Notes: generated by a model not told the origin, from the letters alone. Shown: positions 18,020-27,008, counted from the first letter of the stretch. The stretch: 64,000 bases of DNA from Oceaniglobus ichthyenteri (GCF_003057885.1 NZ_QAGK01000005.1:1-64000); one strand, 5' to 3'. Made by a program: numbers and translations.

Positions 18020-18192
18020 GGCACAGGCTCCGCAGTGATGGTTGCCCCAACTCTAACCAATCAAAACGGCTCTGGCGATGGATAGCCGCGACAAGCAGGC
18101 GATCATTTGCGCCATCACGGGCCAACATCGGAAACCTGTGTTGCACATGCACGGCAGTTGCGCCACATCGCACAGATCAAAGGAGACGCGAA

Positions 18193-18852
18193 ATGGTCGA
18201 AATCACATTGGTGCGCCACGGTCAGGCCAACGCCGCCGCAACCGACGAGGCCGGATATGACAACCTGTCGGATCTGGGGCGGCAACAGGCGGTATGGCTG
18301 GGCGAACACCTGCAGGATCTGGGCGCGCGATACGACCACATGATCTGTGGCACACTGAATCGCCAACGTGACACCGCCGCCGAAATCGCGCCCCGGATCG
18401 ATATGGGCTTTACCGAAGATCCGCGCCTGAACGAACTGGATTATTACGGGCTGGCCACATCGCTGCGTGATGATCACTCGATTGCCATGCCGCAAGACCG
18501 CGATGAGTTTCTGCATCATATGCCGCAACTGATGACCGCCTGGGAGGCCGGGCGCCTGCACAGCAATCTGGAAAGTTTCGCCGACTTTGAGGGCCGCGTG
18601 CGCGCCATCATCGCCCATGCCGAAACGTTGGGCGGGCGGGTGATGCTGGTGACATCCGGTGGGCTGATCGGGATGGCAATGCGCGTCTTGCTGCGCCTTG
18701 AGGTGGCAAGTTATGCCAATGTTCTGCTGCAAATCAACAACACGTCGGTGCATCGCTATGTCAAAGGCGGCAATTCCCTGCTGTTGGATACATTCAATTC
18801 CCTGCCCCATCTTGAACGCGCCGATCGCGCCCATGCCCGCACCCATATTTGA
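18193..18852 (+). CDS. histidine-phosphatase-superfamily protein with an altered second active-site motif
   Basis: This 219-residue protein begins with the superfamily motif LVRHGQAN, whose histidine forms the phospho-enzyme, and has the downstream conserved LNELDYYG acid motif. The second catalytic histidine, usually in a SHGG motif, is replaced: the site reads VTSGGLIG. Activity may therefore be reduced or changed. Substrate unknown. A strong AAAGGAG site precedes the ATG. Divergent from the formate dehydrogenase gene; ktrAB follow on the same strand after 87 bases. Confidence 0.85.
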   Translation: MVEITLVRHGQANAAATDEAGYDNLSDLGRQQAVWLGEHLQDLGARYDHMICGTLNRQRDTAAEIAPRIDMGFTEDPRLNELDYYGLATSLRDDHSIAMPQDRDEFLHHMPQLMTAWEAGRLHSNLESFADFEGRVRAIIAHAETLGGRVMLVTSGGLIGMAMRVLLRLEVASYANVLLQINNTSVHRYVKGGNSLLLDTFNSLPHLERADRAHARTHI

Positions 18853-18939
18853 CGTCTGATCGGAACCACGGGCCGCCTGTGATGATTGTACCGTCAGGGC
18901 AGACCGTCACGCGCCCTGCTCCCAGCCCGAAAGCGCCCG

Positions 18940-19605
18940 ATGCCAAAACTGAAAACCCGCAATTTCGTTATCATCGGTTTGGGCACCTTTGGCACCACCG
19001 TCGCCAAGGAACTGTCACGGTTTGGCAATTACGTTCTGGGCATTGACCGTGATCCGGTCGTGGTGAACCGGCTGGCCAACGATCTGTCGCAAGCGGTGGT
19101 CGCCGATGCCACGAACGAGGCGGCGCTGCGCGAACTGGGGCTTGATGGCTATGACGTGGCGGTAATTGCAATGGGCGATGATCTGGAATCCAGCATCGTT
19201 TCGGCAATCACCGTTAAAATGGCCGGCGTGCCCACCGTTTGGGCCAAGGCAACAACCAAGATGCACCACCGGATTTTAACCAAGGTCGGGGTGGAACGGG
19301 TGATTCACCCGGAACAGGAAATCGGCCTGCATATCGCGCAAATGCTGCACAATCCGTTGGTGCGCGATTATGTCAGTTTGGGAAACGGATTTCATCTGGT
19401 CAATATCGTGGTGCCCGAACGAATGGCCGGGAAAACGCTGAAAGAACTGGATCTGTTCGAACGGTTCGAACTGCGCTGTGTCGGCCTGATGCAGGGCAGT
19501 CAATTCAAGGGGCGCGATGGGGATGACGCGACCTTGGAACAAAATGACAGGCTGATGATACTGGGCGAGAGGACAAATCTGCGCCGCTTTGCCGATACCG
19601 TATAA
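18940..19605 (+). CDS. ktrA: KtrA, NAD/ATP-binding regulatory subunit of a potassium transporter
   Basis: The 221-residue RCK protein gates the KtrB channel-like transporter. The Rossmann domain (residues 7-125) opens with VIIGLGTFGTTVAKEL, the dinucleotide-binding GxGxxG-type loop, with the acidic end of strand 2 at GIDRDP. An RCK-C domain (about 140-221) follows. The ATG at 18940 has no clear ribosome site; a TTG 18 codons upstream is open but would add an atypical basic tail. ktrB starts 3 bases after its stop, so the pair is an operon. Confidence 0.9.
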   Translation: MPKLKTRNFVIIGLGTFGTTVAKELSRFGNYVLGIDRDPVVVNRLANDLSQAVVADATNEAALRELGLDGYDVAVIAMGDDLESSIVSAITVKMAGVPTVWAKATTKMHHRILTKVGVERVIHPEQEIGLHIAQMLHNPLVRDYVSLGNGFHLVNIVVPERMAGKTLKELDLFERFELRCVGLMQGSQFKGRDGDDATLEQNDRLMILGERTNLRRFADTV

Positions 19606-19608
19606 CCC

Positions 19609-20928
19609 ATGCCCCGCCTTCCCCATCTGTCGCCACCGGCCGTTCTGGCGCTGCTGTATTTCATGTTTATCGTGCTTGGCGCCGGGCTTTTGCGCCTGCC
19701 GATGGCCAATGACGGCACCGTGGGGTGGATGGAGGCGCTGTTCACCTCAACCTCGGCGGTGACGGTAACGGGGTTGATCGTGGTCGATACCGGCACCGCC
19801 TTTACCCTGTTTGGCCAAATGGTCGTGGCGGGGTTGATTCAATTTGGCGGATTGGGGCTGATGGTGTTTGCCGTGCTGTTATTATCGGCCCTGGGCCTGC
19901 CCATCGGATTGCCACAGCGGATGGTGTTGCGCCAGGAACTGAACCAATCCAGCCTGGCCAATCTTGGCCCACTGGCGCGCACGGTGCTGAAGGTCGCCAT
20001 CGTGGTCGAGGTGATCAGTGCCGCAGTGCTGGCGATTGTGTTCGTGCCTGAATTTGGCTGGGCACAGGGCGCGTGGCACGCGGTGTTTCACACCATTTCT
20101 GCCTTCAACAACGCCGGTTTCGCCCTGTTTCCCGACAGTTTGTCACAATGGGCCACGAATCCGGTCATCAATCTGGTGATTCCGTTCAATTTTATCCTCA
20201 GCGGTCTGGGGTTCGTGGTGATTGCCGATGTGTTGCAACGGCGGCGGTGGCACCGGCTGACGCTGCATTCCAAGCTGATGATCGTCGGCACATTCGGGTT
20301 GATCCTGTGGGGCTGGGCGATGTTCGCAGTGCTTGAATGGACAAACCCCGGCACCCTGGGCCAATTCGATCAGGCGTGGGAGCGTTTGATCGCCGCGTGG
20401 TTTCAGGGGGTTACCCCCCGCACCGCCGGATTCAATACGATCGACACCACAGCCATGCGCGATGAAACCGCACTGGCCACAATGACGCTGATGGTGATCG
20501 GGGGCGGCAGCACGTCAACCGCGGGCGGGATCAAGGTGACAACATTCATCGTGCTTATTCTGGCCACCATCGCATTTTTCCGCCGCCACAGCGAATTGCG
20601 CGCCTTTGGGCGCAGCATCGGCCCCGAAGAGGTGATGAAGGTGCTGGCCCTGACCATGATCAGCCTGGTGTTGGTGATGGTTTCGCTGTTTGTGCTGACC
20701 ATCCTGCAAGACGATGAATTCATCGTGTTGGCGTTTGAGGTGGCATCGGCCTTTGGCACCGTGGGCATGTCGATGGGCGCCACCGGCAATCTGACCATGG
20801 GCGGTCAGATCGTGATCATCATCGTGATGTTTCTGGGCCGGGTCGGGCCATTGACCCTGGGCTTTTTCCTGGCCACCCGCAGCCGCCCCCAAGTGCGTTT
20901 CCCCGAGGGCCAGATTTATCTGGGTTAA
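19609..20928 (+). CDS. ktrB: KtrB, potassium-translocating membrane subunit
   Basis: This 439-residue protein has about eight to ten membrane helices and the four pore loops of the TrkH/KtrB superfamily, each with a central selectivity-filter glycine: TVTGLIV near residue 53, NNAGFAL near 170, TPRTAGFNT near 270 and TVGMSMG near 385. It takes up K+ (usually with Na+) under KtrA control and helps in osmotic adjustment. Its last 4 bases overlap the end of the convergent SDR gene. Confidence 0.93.
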   Translation: MPRLPHLSPPAVLALLYFMFIVLGAGLLRLPMANDGTVGWMEALFTSTSAVTVTGLIVVDTGTAFTLFGQMVVAGLIQFGGLGLMVFAVLLLSALGLPIGLPQRMVLRQELNQSSLANLGPLARTVLKVAIVVEVISAAVLAIVFVPEFGWAQGAWHAVFHTISAFNNAGFALFPDSLSQWATNPVINLVIPFNFILSGLGFVVIADVLQRRRWHRLTLHSKLMIVGTFGLILWGWAMFAVLEWTNPGTLGQFDQAWERLIAAWFQGVTPRTAGFNTIDTTAMRDETALATMTLMVIGGGSTSTAGGIKVTTFIVLILATIAFFRRHSELRAFGRSIGPEEVMKVLALTMISLVLVMVSLFVLTILQDDEFIVLAFEVASAFGTVGMSMGATGNLTMGGQIVIIIVMFLGRVGPLTLGFFLATRSRPQVRFPEGQIYLG

Positions 20929-21656
20929 CCGGCAATCCGGTAATACAGCCAGTCGGGCAAAAACTGCGACAGGCGGAACATGGCCCCAAAGGCGAACGGG
21001 AAACTTTTCTTGAACCGGTCGGTCGACATATGGTCGATGATCTCCTGCGCGGCCTTTTCGGGCGACATGATGAACGGCATGGTGAAATCGTTCTTGTCGG
21101 TCAGGCGGGTCTTGATGAAACCGGGGTTGACCAATTGCACATCCACACCCGATTTGCGCAGTTCACCATACATGGATTCGGCCAGATACATCACACCGGC
21201 CTTTGACGCGCCATATCCGATGGCGCCGGGCAAGCCGCGAAAGCCCGACAATGACCCGGTCAACACGATATGCCCCGCGTCGCGCGCCACCATGCCCGGC
21301 ACAACCTGGCCCAACACCCGCGCGCAGCCGGTGAAATTGATGTCGCACATGGCCGTCACCTGATCAGCAGTCCAATCGGCCGGGCCCTGGGGCCAATAGA
21401 CGCCGGCCATGTAAACCACGCCGTCCACCTCACCAACGTCCGCGGCGGCCTGTGCCACGCTTTCATCGCTGGACACATCGCACACGACGGCGCGCGCCTT
21501 GCCCGGCAGATCGGCCACCAATGCATTCAACTTATCCTCGGATCGCGCGCTGAGAATCAGCTCAACCCCGACCCGGCTCAGTTTATGGGCCAAGGCCGCG
21601 CCCAGCCCTTCGGACGCACCCACCAACCAATACCGTTTCCCGCTCCACTCTCTCAT
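20925..21656 (-). CDS. short-chain dehydrogenase/reductase of the RpoE-ChrR operon
   Basis: The 243-residue Rossmann enzyme has the cofactor loop GASEGLGAALA (residues 13-23), the NAG-equivalent MAGVY, the catalytic serine (TGSLSG) and the YGASK catalytic Tyr-Lys pair. Substrate unknown. The ATG at 21656 overlaps the upstream DUF3833 gene by 4 bases, so it is the last gene of the five-gene operon. The R. sphaeroides counterpart (RSP_1087) is in the RpoE regulon; this equivalence is from gene order and family. Confidence 0.88.
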   Translation of the reverse strand: MREWSGKRYWLVGASEGLGAALAHKLSRVGVELILSARSEDKLNALVADLPGKARAVVCDVSSDESVAQAAADVGEVDGVVYMAGVYWPQGPADWTADQVTAMCDINFTGCARVLGQVVPGMVARDAGHIVLTGSLSGFRGLPGAIGYGASKAGVMYLAESMYGELRKSGVDVQLVNPGFIKTRLTDKNDFTMPFIMSPEKAAQEIIDHMSTDRFKKSFPFAFGAMFRLSQFLPDWLYYRIAG

Positions 21657-22216
21657 GACATGTCCTTTGGTCTGATTGTGGCCACCAGTTCGGCCACCTT
21701 TATTCCGAATTTGCGAAATTGGCTGCGGTTGATGATGGTTTTTTCCCCCACCAGATACATCCAATCCACCACGCGCAAGACGTGGCCGCCGGCATCCTCT
21801 GCCAGACGAATTTGATACAAAAGCTGCACAGTCGGCCCCATTTGCCGCCCCCGTCCCGCGCCGTTTACATCATCGGCCAAGGCCGTGAAATGCCCATCTT
21901 CGCCAACGGTCAGATGCCAGGCGCGTTTTTGCACCGATCCATCATCATACCGAAACGTTTCGGCCAAGGTGCCTGTATCACCGTCCCATGTGCCGTCCAT
22001 GTCGACGGTAAACCGCGAGGTGACGCGCCCAAACGGGCCGTAAATCACGCCTTCGCATTGCAACGGGCCGCTTAGATGTGTGCGAATGTCGAATTCTGGC
22101 CCGATATCATCGTAATCACCGGGGGTCTGCGCCGGAAAGGCCGCAAAACGGCGGCGCCCCCAACATACCAACAGGGTCAGAAAACCTCCGACAAAAACCA
22201 ACATTACCGCGTCCAT
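21653..22216 (-). CDS. DUF3833-family protein
   Basis: This 187-residue protein has one N-terminal hydrophobic helix (residues 3-20) and a beta-rich domain with the DUF3833-type pattern (FDIRTHLSGPLQCEGVIYGPFGRV, then RRAWHL and DWMYLV). It is probably membrane-anchored. Function is not established; the family repeatedly occurs in RpoE-ChrR clusters. It sits between the transporter (3-base gap) and the SDR (4-base overlap). Confidence 0.85.
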   Translation of the reverse strand: MDAVMLVFVGGFLTLLVCWGRRRFAAFPAQTPGDYDDIGPEFDIRTHLSGPLQCEGVIYGPFGRVTSRFTVDMDGTWDGDTGTLAETFRYDDGSVQKRAWHLTVGEDGHFTALADDVNGAGRGRQMGPTVQLLYQIRLAEDAGGHVLRVVDWMYLVGEKTIINRSQFRKFGIKVAELVATIRPKDMS

Positions 22217-22219
22217 AAC

Positions 22220-23440
22220 TCAGCCTCTTTCGATCGTCGTGCCTGCAAAGAGCGCAAGCGCAAGAAATTTCAACACACAGGGCAACACGGCATAGAGCGC
22301 CGTCAGCATAAAAAGCGCGGGCTCTGCATTGGGTTGACCGGGCTGAAATCCGGAAAATTCAAGAACAGGTAACAACGTAAGCGCAGCAATCGCCAGTGTC
22401 ACCTTGGTTACAAAAGACCACAACCCGAACCCTTGTTCCGGGTTCGGGGCAATTTGCGCCATGCGTGTTGCAAAAATCGCAGGAAGCAGGGTCAGATCCG
22501 CGCCCAAAGCCACGCCCGAGGCGAAACAAATCACCGCAAACGCCGCCACATCCCCCGCACCCAGAAACGCGGCGTAGCCAAAGGATAAAATGGCCAGCCC
22601 CATGCCTGCCAATAGTGCCCGTTTGGCCCCGATTCGCACCGCGATCCGCCCCCACAGCGGCGCAGACACCGCCGCCGACAGGAAAAACAGCAACAAAAGC
22701 GGCCCCTCGGCCCCGGGTGCCGCCAGCCTGCTTTCGACGAAAAACAAAAACAGGGTCGAGGTGACGGCAACCGGCGTGGCATTGACCAGCGCAATCAACA
22801 ACAGGCGGCGCGCCAGCCTGTCGCGCAGAATATGCGCCAGCCCGGTTTCCATCTGCGCCACCGGCGCGCCCTGCCATTCGCGCGCCATGGCAAACACCGC
22901 CAGCGCGGCCAACCCGACAAAGCCCCAGGCAAACAGCGCAAAGGGCGCGCCTGTTCCGATCAAAACCGTGGGGGCCACGGCGGCAATGCACACGCCCAAC
23001 AACGCCCCGGTTTCGCGCCATGTGGCTAGGCGCACATGGCCGCCTGCGCCGATGACATCCGCTTTCTGCACCCCTTGGGCGTAAAACGTGATGGTCAGAA
23101 AACTGAACCCCGAAAACAGGCCCGTCAACGTCAGCCCAAACCAAACCACCGGCGGCAACGGTGGGGGCACGGCAAACAGCCCCACCATCGACACCGCCAT
23201 CAACACCCCGCCAACCATGACGGATGCTCCGCGATACCGCCGCACACGTTGCGCCAACCAGCCCAACACCGGGTCTTGCACCACATCAATCAACCGGAGC
23301 CCGGCCAGCACAGCGCCCAGCGCCGCAAGACCGACACCGTAACTATCGACATAGAATTTTGGCGCGTGAATATAGATCGGCAAACCCGCCATCGCCAACA
23401 TCGCCGCAAAGATCGAATAGCGGGGCAACCCAAAGGTCAC
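22220..23440 (-). CDS. MFS/GPH-type transporter of the RpoE-ChrR operon
   Basis: This 406-residue protein has about twelve hydrophobic helices and a cytoplasmic loop motif DPVLGWLAQRVRRYRG near residue 56, typical of the GPH (MelB-like) branch of the major facilitator superfamily. Substrate unknown; the context suggests lipid or pigment-related cargo linked to singlet-oxygen defence. It overlaps DUF1365 by 4 bases. Confidence 0.88.
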   Translation of the reverse strand: MTFGLPRYSIFAAMLAMAGLPIYIHAPKFYVDSYGVGLAALGAVLAGLRLIDVVQDPVLGWLAQRVRRYRGASVMVGGVLMAVSMVGLFAVPPPLPPVVWFGLTLTGLFSGFSFLTITFYAQGVQKADVIGAGGHVRLATWRETGALLGVCIAAVAPTVLIGTGAPFALFAWGFVGLAALAVFAMAREWQGAPVAQMETGLAHILRDRLARRLLLIALVNATPVAVTSTLFLFFVESRLAAPGAEGPLLLLFFLSAAVSAPLWGRIAVRIGAKRALLAGMGLAILSFGYAAFLGAGDVAAFAVICFASGVALGADLTLLPAIFATRMAQIAPNPEQGFGLWSFVTKVTLAIAALTLLPVLEFSGFQPGQPNAEPALFMLTALYAVLPCVLKFLALALFAGTTIERG

Positions 23441-24192
23441 CGGCTGACCTCATCTTGGGGCGGTTCGGGGCGCGGGCGGTATCCGGCACGTTTGATCCAC
23501 AGCTTCAGCGCCTGCCAATGGATCAACGCCAACACCCGGCGCGACCCAAATGGGCGGCGCAGGCAACTGCGCAGGATCGTGGCATTGCTCAGCGGGCGTC
23601 GCGGCCCGGTCAGGGTGGCCAGCATCCCGCCATTACCGGCGCGATAATCGATCCAGACGCCGATCTTGTCGGGCCTTATATCAAAGCGAAAGCTGTAACT
23701 GCCGGTCACATCCTGAAACGGCGAGACATGAAAGATCTTTTGCGCCTCCAACGTGTCCTGCGCCGTGATCGGGCGCAGATCGGGATGATGGCACAGGTAT
23801 GAGTGGCGGTCGCCAAAAGTATTCGTGACCTCGGCAATCACCACGGTTAACGCATCCCCCTGATAAATCAGCCAGAACGAAACCGGGTTGAACACATGGC
23901 CCAAAACACGCGGCTGGGTCAGCAATTCGATCCGCCCCATATCGTGCAGGTTGTGAGCCGCCAACACATCGCGCACCCATGGCGCACCGCGCCCCTTGCC
24001 CGGCGCGCCGCCATGATCGGCATCATAAAACCCCGCCAGCCCGCGGCGATTGCGGCGAAACAGACTGGGCCAGGCGGGCTTTGCCTCAGGCTCAAACAAC
24101 ACATAGTCGATGCTATAGCGAAACGCGTTTTCCACAGCGCCCCGCCGCCCGTGATAGGTAACCCCGTCGATATGATCGACGCGCCCGCTCAC
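23437..24192 (-). CDS. DUF1365-family protein linked to fatty-acid modification
   Basis: The 251-residue soluble protein shows the DUF1365 hallmarks: an N-terminal HRR/YHGRRG-type element, FYDADHGG, QPRVLGHVFNPVSFW near residue 100, and EVTNTFGDRHSYL. DUF1365 genes commonly neighbour cyclopropane-synthase or flavin amine-oxidase genes acting on membrane fatty acids. It overlaps both neighbours by 4 bases, so it is translationally coupled to the flavoprotein. Confidence 0.87.
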   Translation of the reverse strand: MSGRVDHIDGVTYHGRRGAVENAFRYSIDYVLFEPEAKPAWPSLFRRNRRGLAGFYDADHGGAPGKGRGAPWVRDVLAAHNLHDMGRIELLTQPRVLGHVFNPVSFWLIYQGDALTVVIAEVTNTFGDRHSYLCHHPDLRPITAQDTLEAQKIFHVSPFQDVTGSYSFRFDIRPDKIGVWIDYRAGNGGMLATLTGPRRPLSNATILRSCLRRPFGSRRVLALIHWQALKLWIKRAGYRPRPEPPQDEVSR

Positions 24193-25478
24193 GCCACGGC
24201 GACCCCGGCGCGCGCGATCCGCTCGGCCACGTCATAGGCACTGGCCAATCCATCTTCGTGAAATCCGTTGCGCATCCAGGCCCCGCAATACCAGGTGTTG
24301 TTGGCGCCATTGAACCGACGCACATCCTTTTGGCCCTGCAACGCCGCCAGATCATATACCGGATGGCGAAACTCCACCTGATCGTAAATCTTGGCCGGGT
24401 CGATGGGCCGCTTGCTGTTTAGCGTCACAAACAACGGATCATCATGTGGGATCGGTTGCAAGGAGTTCATCCAATAGGTTAGATCGATTCGGTCGTTTCG
24501 CGGGCCTGCCGGTTCGGTATAGGCCCAGCTGGCCCAGGCCTGCCGGCTGCGCGGCATCATCGTGTCATCGCAATGCAGCACCACCTGATTGGGTTGATAC
24601 CGCACCGCGCCCAGGGCGGCGGTTTCCTCGGGCGATGGATCGCCCAGCATCGCCAGGCTGTCATCGGAATGGGTGGCCAGAATCACCTGATCAAACCGTT
24701 CGGGCACGCCGCCTTTGGCCTTTATTGTCACACCGACACCATCGCGCGTGATCTGCTGTATCGGGGCCGACAGGCGAATATCCACGCCGCGCTGCTCCAA
24801 TGATGCGGCCAAGCGGCGCACATATTCAACCGATCCACCCTTTACCGTGAACCAGGGGTGTTGCCCCGTGGCCGACAACAATGCGTGATTCTTGAAAAAC
24901 TGCACCATTGTCTGCGCCGGAAAATCCAGAATGCCATGGGTCGGGGTTGACCAGATCGCACCAGACAGCGGCAGGATATAAAAATCACGAAACCACGCCC
25001 CGGTGCCCAGCTTGCGCAGGAAATCACCGATGGTCATTTCCGGATCATTGGCCACGTCGACCGCGCGACGGTTGAACGTGTTGATATCCCACAGCATCCG
25101 CAGGAATTTGGGGTTGGCCATGTTTTTCTTTTGCGCGAACACCGAATTGAAACTGCGCAACCCATATTCCAAAGCCCCGCCATTGATTGACGCGCCAAAG
25201 CTCATGTTGCTGTCGGCAATCGGCACATCCAGGGTTTCGAACAGTTTCACCAAATGGGGGTAATTCACCCGGTTAAATACGATAAACCCGGTATCGACCG
25301 GCTGATCGTCGCGCTTGCCTGCCATCACCGTGCGGGCATGGCCGCCCAATCGCGGCGCCGCCTCAAACATCACGACGTGATTGTGATCGGCCAGATAATG
25401 CGCGGCGCCCATGCCCGAAATCCCTGCACCAATCACGGCAATCCGTTGGGGCGCGGCGTTAAGTAGTTCAAATGGCAT
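24189..25478 (-). CDS. FAD-dependent amine-oxidase/desaturase-like protein, first gene of the singlet-oxygen operon
   Basis: This 429-residue flavoprotein has an N-terminal FAD-binding Rossmann motif (IAVIGAGISGMGAAHYL, residues 13-29) and the second-strand acid and Gly-rich segment (FEAAPRLGGHARTV). The family includes R. sphaeroides RSP_1091, an RpoE-ChrR target reported to be needed for furan fatty acid formation after singlet-oxygen stress. I infer a similar desaturation of methylated membrane fatty acid here. A methyltransferase partner (CfaA-like) is not in the window. An RpoE-type promoter lies about 30 bases upstream of the start. Confidence 0.88.
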   Translation of the reverse strand: MPFELLNAAPQRIAVIGAGISGMGAAHYLADHNHVVMFEAAPRLGGHARTVMAGKRDDQPVDTGFIVFNRVNYPHLVKLFETLDVPIADSNMSFGASINGGALEYGLRSFNSVFAQKKNMANPKFLRMLWDINTFNRRAVDVANDPEMTIGDFLRKLGTGAWFRDFYILPLSGAIWSTPTHGILDFPAQTMVQFFKNHALLSATGQHPWFTVKGGSVEYVRRLAASLEQRGVDIRLSAPIQQITRDGVGVTIKAKGGVPERFDQVILATHSDDSLAMLGDPSPEETAALGAVRYQPNQVVLHCDDTMMPRSRQAWASWAYTEPAGPRNDRIDLTYWMNSLQPIPHDDPLFVTLNSKRPIDPAKIYDQVEFRHPVYDLAALQGQKDVRRFNGANNTWYCGAWMRNGFHEDGLASAYDVAERIARAGVAVA

Positions 25479-25502
25479 GGTGTCTCCGAAGTTATGTCGC
25501 AG

Positions 25503-25532
25503 TATATACGGCAGCCCCCAGACACCAGATCA
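25503..25532 (-). promoter_or_regulatory. RpoE-type promoter for the five-gene operon
   Basis: On the minus strand TGATCT (25532-25527) and TATATA (25508-25503) are separated by exactly 18 bases. R. sphaeroides RpoE recognises TGATCC with a TA-rich -10 at this spacing. Only one -35 base differs. The predicted start point lies about 15-20 bases before the ATG at 25478, a short leader. Confidence 0.72.
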
Positions 25533-25553
25533 AATCAAAGTTCCACAGTCATG

Positions 25554-25583
25554 TGATCCAACCTTTCGCGTCCTGCGTAATTG
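25554..25583 (+). promoter_or_regulatory. RpoE-type autoregulatory promoter of rpoE-chrR
   Basis: TGATCC (25554-25559), 18 bases, then TAATTG (25578-25583): a perfect -35 and the same spacing as the divergent promoter. Transcription would start near 25590, which rules out the upstream in-frame ATG at 25588 as the rpoE start. Confidence 0.75.
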
Positions 25584-25692
25584 ATACATGCTGACTGAAA
25601 ATGTACATCATATCACATATGTGGCACCGCCCCTCCCGGGGCAGGGGCCGACCTTTGGTGATTTCAGCCCAGCCGGAGTGTGCGACACAACC

Positions 25693-26238
25693 ATGACCGA
25701 TCCCAGCAACACGCCAGACTGGGCCGACCATATGCGCCGCATCCACAAGATGCGCGATGAGGCCGCGTTCGCCGCGCTGTTTGGCCACTTTGCCCCCCGG
25801 GTAAAAGGATTTTTGATCCGGTCGGGCGCCTCGCAAACCCTGGCCGAAGAATGCGTGCAAGAAGTGATGGCAACCGTCTGGCACAAGGCGCATCTGTTTG
25901 ACGGATCGCGCGCCGGCGTGTCCACCTGGATCTTTACGATCGCGCGCAACAAACGCATTGATGCCCTGCGCAAACAACGCCGCCCCGAACCCGAAGAGGT
26001 GACATGGGGCCCCGAACAAGAACCCGATCAGGGCGATGTTCTGGCCTTGCAACAGGAAACCGAGTTGTTGACTCAGGCCATGGCACAACTGCCCGAAAAA
26101 CAACGATCATTGATAGAACAGGCGTATTTTTCCGATCTCAGCCATTCTGAGATCGCGGCACAGACCGGCCTGCCCCTTGGCACGATCAAATCAAGAATAC
26201 GGTTGGCGCTGGAACGGTTGCGCCATGCCATGCAGTGA
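25693..26238 (+). CDS. rpoE: ECF sigma factor RpoE (singlet-oxygen response)
   Basis: This 181-residue group 4 (ECF11-like) sigma factor has region 2 (about 20-90: FAALFGHFAPRVKGFLIR, then VWHKAHLFDGSRAG and WIFTIARNKRIDALRK) and region 4 (about 125-181; LPEKQRSLIEQAYFSDLSHSEIA, with a helix-turn-helix and the GTIKSRIRLALERLR end). In R. sphaeroides this sigma is held inactive by ChrR until singlet oxygen appears. The start at 25693 is favoured because the promoter lies just inside the longer frame. chrR is 18 bases downstream. Confidence 0.94.
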   Translation: MTDPSNTPDWADHMRRIHKMRDEAAFAALFGHFAPRVKGFLIRSGASQTLAEECVQEVMATVWHKAHLFDGSRAGVSTWIFTIARNKRIDALRKQRRPEPEEVTWGPEQEPDQGDVLALQQETELLTQAMAQLPEKQRSLIEQAYFSDLSHSEIAAQTGLPLGTIKSRIRLALERLRHAMQ

Positions 26239-26256
26239 ATGAAAGACCGAACCGAA

Positions 26257-26904
26257 ATGGCACAGATCAATCACCACCTGTCCGATCAACTTCTGATTGG
26301 ATATGCCGCCGCCACCCTGCCCGAGGCATTCAGCCTTGTGGTGGCGACCCATATTTCGCTGTGTGATGAATGCCGCGCCCGTCTGGGCGAATTTGAGGCA
26401 GTGGGCGGCGCGTTGATGAACGCATGTGCGGCGGCCCCCGTAGGCGATGATGCCTTGGCCAAAACCATGGCATTGATCCACCAGCAGCCGCAGGAACCGA
26501 TGAAACCGCGCGCCGTTGCCAAGGCGGTATTTCCCGCCCCCTTGCGCGATTACGCCGGTGCCGATCCATCGGGGGTCAAATGGCGTTCCCTTGGTGGGGG
26601 CGTGCGCGATGCCCGCCTGCCCACCTCAAAAGACGCAACCGCGCGCCTGTTGTATATTCCGGCAGGCACCCACCTGCCCGATCACGGCCACCGGGGCCTT
26701 GAAATGACATTGGTATTGCAAGGGGCGTTTCACGACGAACATGACCGCTTTGCCCGGGGCGATATCGATCTGGCCAATGAAGACACCCATCACACACCCA
26801 TCGCCGAAGACGGGGCCGATTGCATTTGCTTGGCCGCAACCGATGCGCCGCTTGTGTTCAACGGCCTTCTTCAAAGGCTCGCGCAACCGTTCCTGCGGAT
26901 CTAA
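26257..26904 (+). CDS. chrR: ChrR, zinc-binding anti-sigma factor for RpoE
   Basis: ChrR binds RpoE through its N-terminal zinc anti-sigma domain and senses singlet oxygen through a C-terminal cupin. In this 215-residue product the anti-sigma zinc site is intact: a histidine in NHHLSD and HISLCDEC near residue 32 (H-x3-C-x2-C). The cupin (about 100-195) holds the metal-ligand cluster HLPDHGHRGLEMTL and a later HDEHDRF. The start giving MAQINHHLSD aligns best with known ChrR beginnings; an ATG directly after the rpoE stop (26239) is the alternative. A palindromic repeat begins at its stop codon. Confidence 0.92.
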   Translation: MAQINHHLSDQLLIGYAAATLPEAFSLVVATHISLCDECRARLGEFEAVGGALMNACAAAPVGDDALAKTMALIHQQPQEPMKPRAVAKAVFPAPLRDYAGADPSGVKWRSLGGGVRDARLPTSKDATARLLYIPAGTHLPDHGHRGLEMTLVLQGAFHDEHDRFARGDIDLANEDTHHTPIAEDGADCICLAATDAPLVFNGLLQRLAQPFLRI

Positions 26905-26946
26905 AGCGTGTCGCGCTCAATCGAACTCACCTATCCGAGTGAGCGC
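26901..26946 (+). repeat. half-unit of a palindromic intergenic repeat
   Basis: This unit begins CTAAAGCGTGTCGCGCTCA, contains ACCTATCCGAGTGAGCG, and resembles both arms of the 115-bp palindrome at 43074-43188. Here only one arm is present. Its TAA forms the chrR stop codon. Confidence 0.7.
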
Positions 26947-26981
26947 CAAACATTATAGACCCCATGGCCGCATCCCGGCCC

Positions 26982-27008
26982 TGGTTTTTTCTTGCTTCAA
27001 ATATCCAA
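26982..27008. repeat. short dispersed repeat GGTTTTTTCTTGCT-AAATATCCAAA
   Basis: A 27-base sequence that recurs with two changed bases at 45324-45350. It lies between chrR and rmuC, which converge here, and may act as a weak terminator for the leftward or rightward transcript. Confidence 0.55.

Noticed and set aside
25588-25692. 35-residue N-terminal extension of rpoE
   Set aside because: The predicted transcription start from the TGATCC-N18-TAATTG promoter falls at about 25590, after that ATG, and the extension is not sigma-like.
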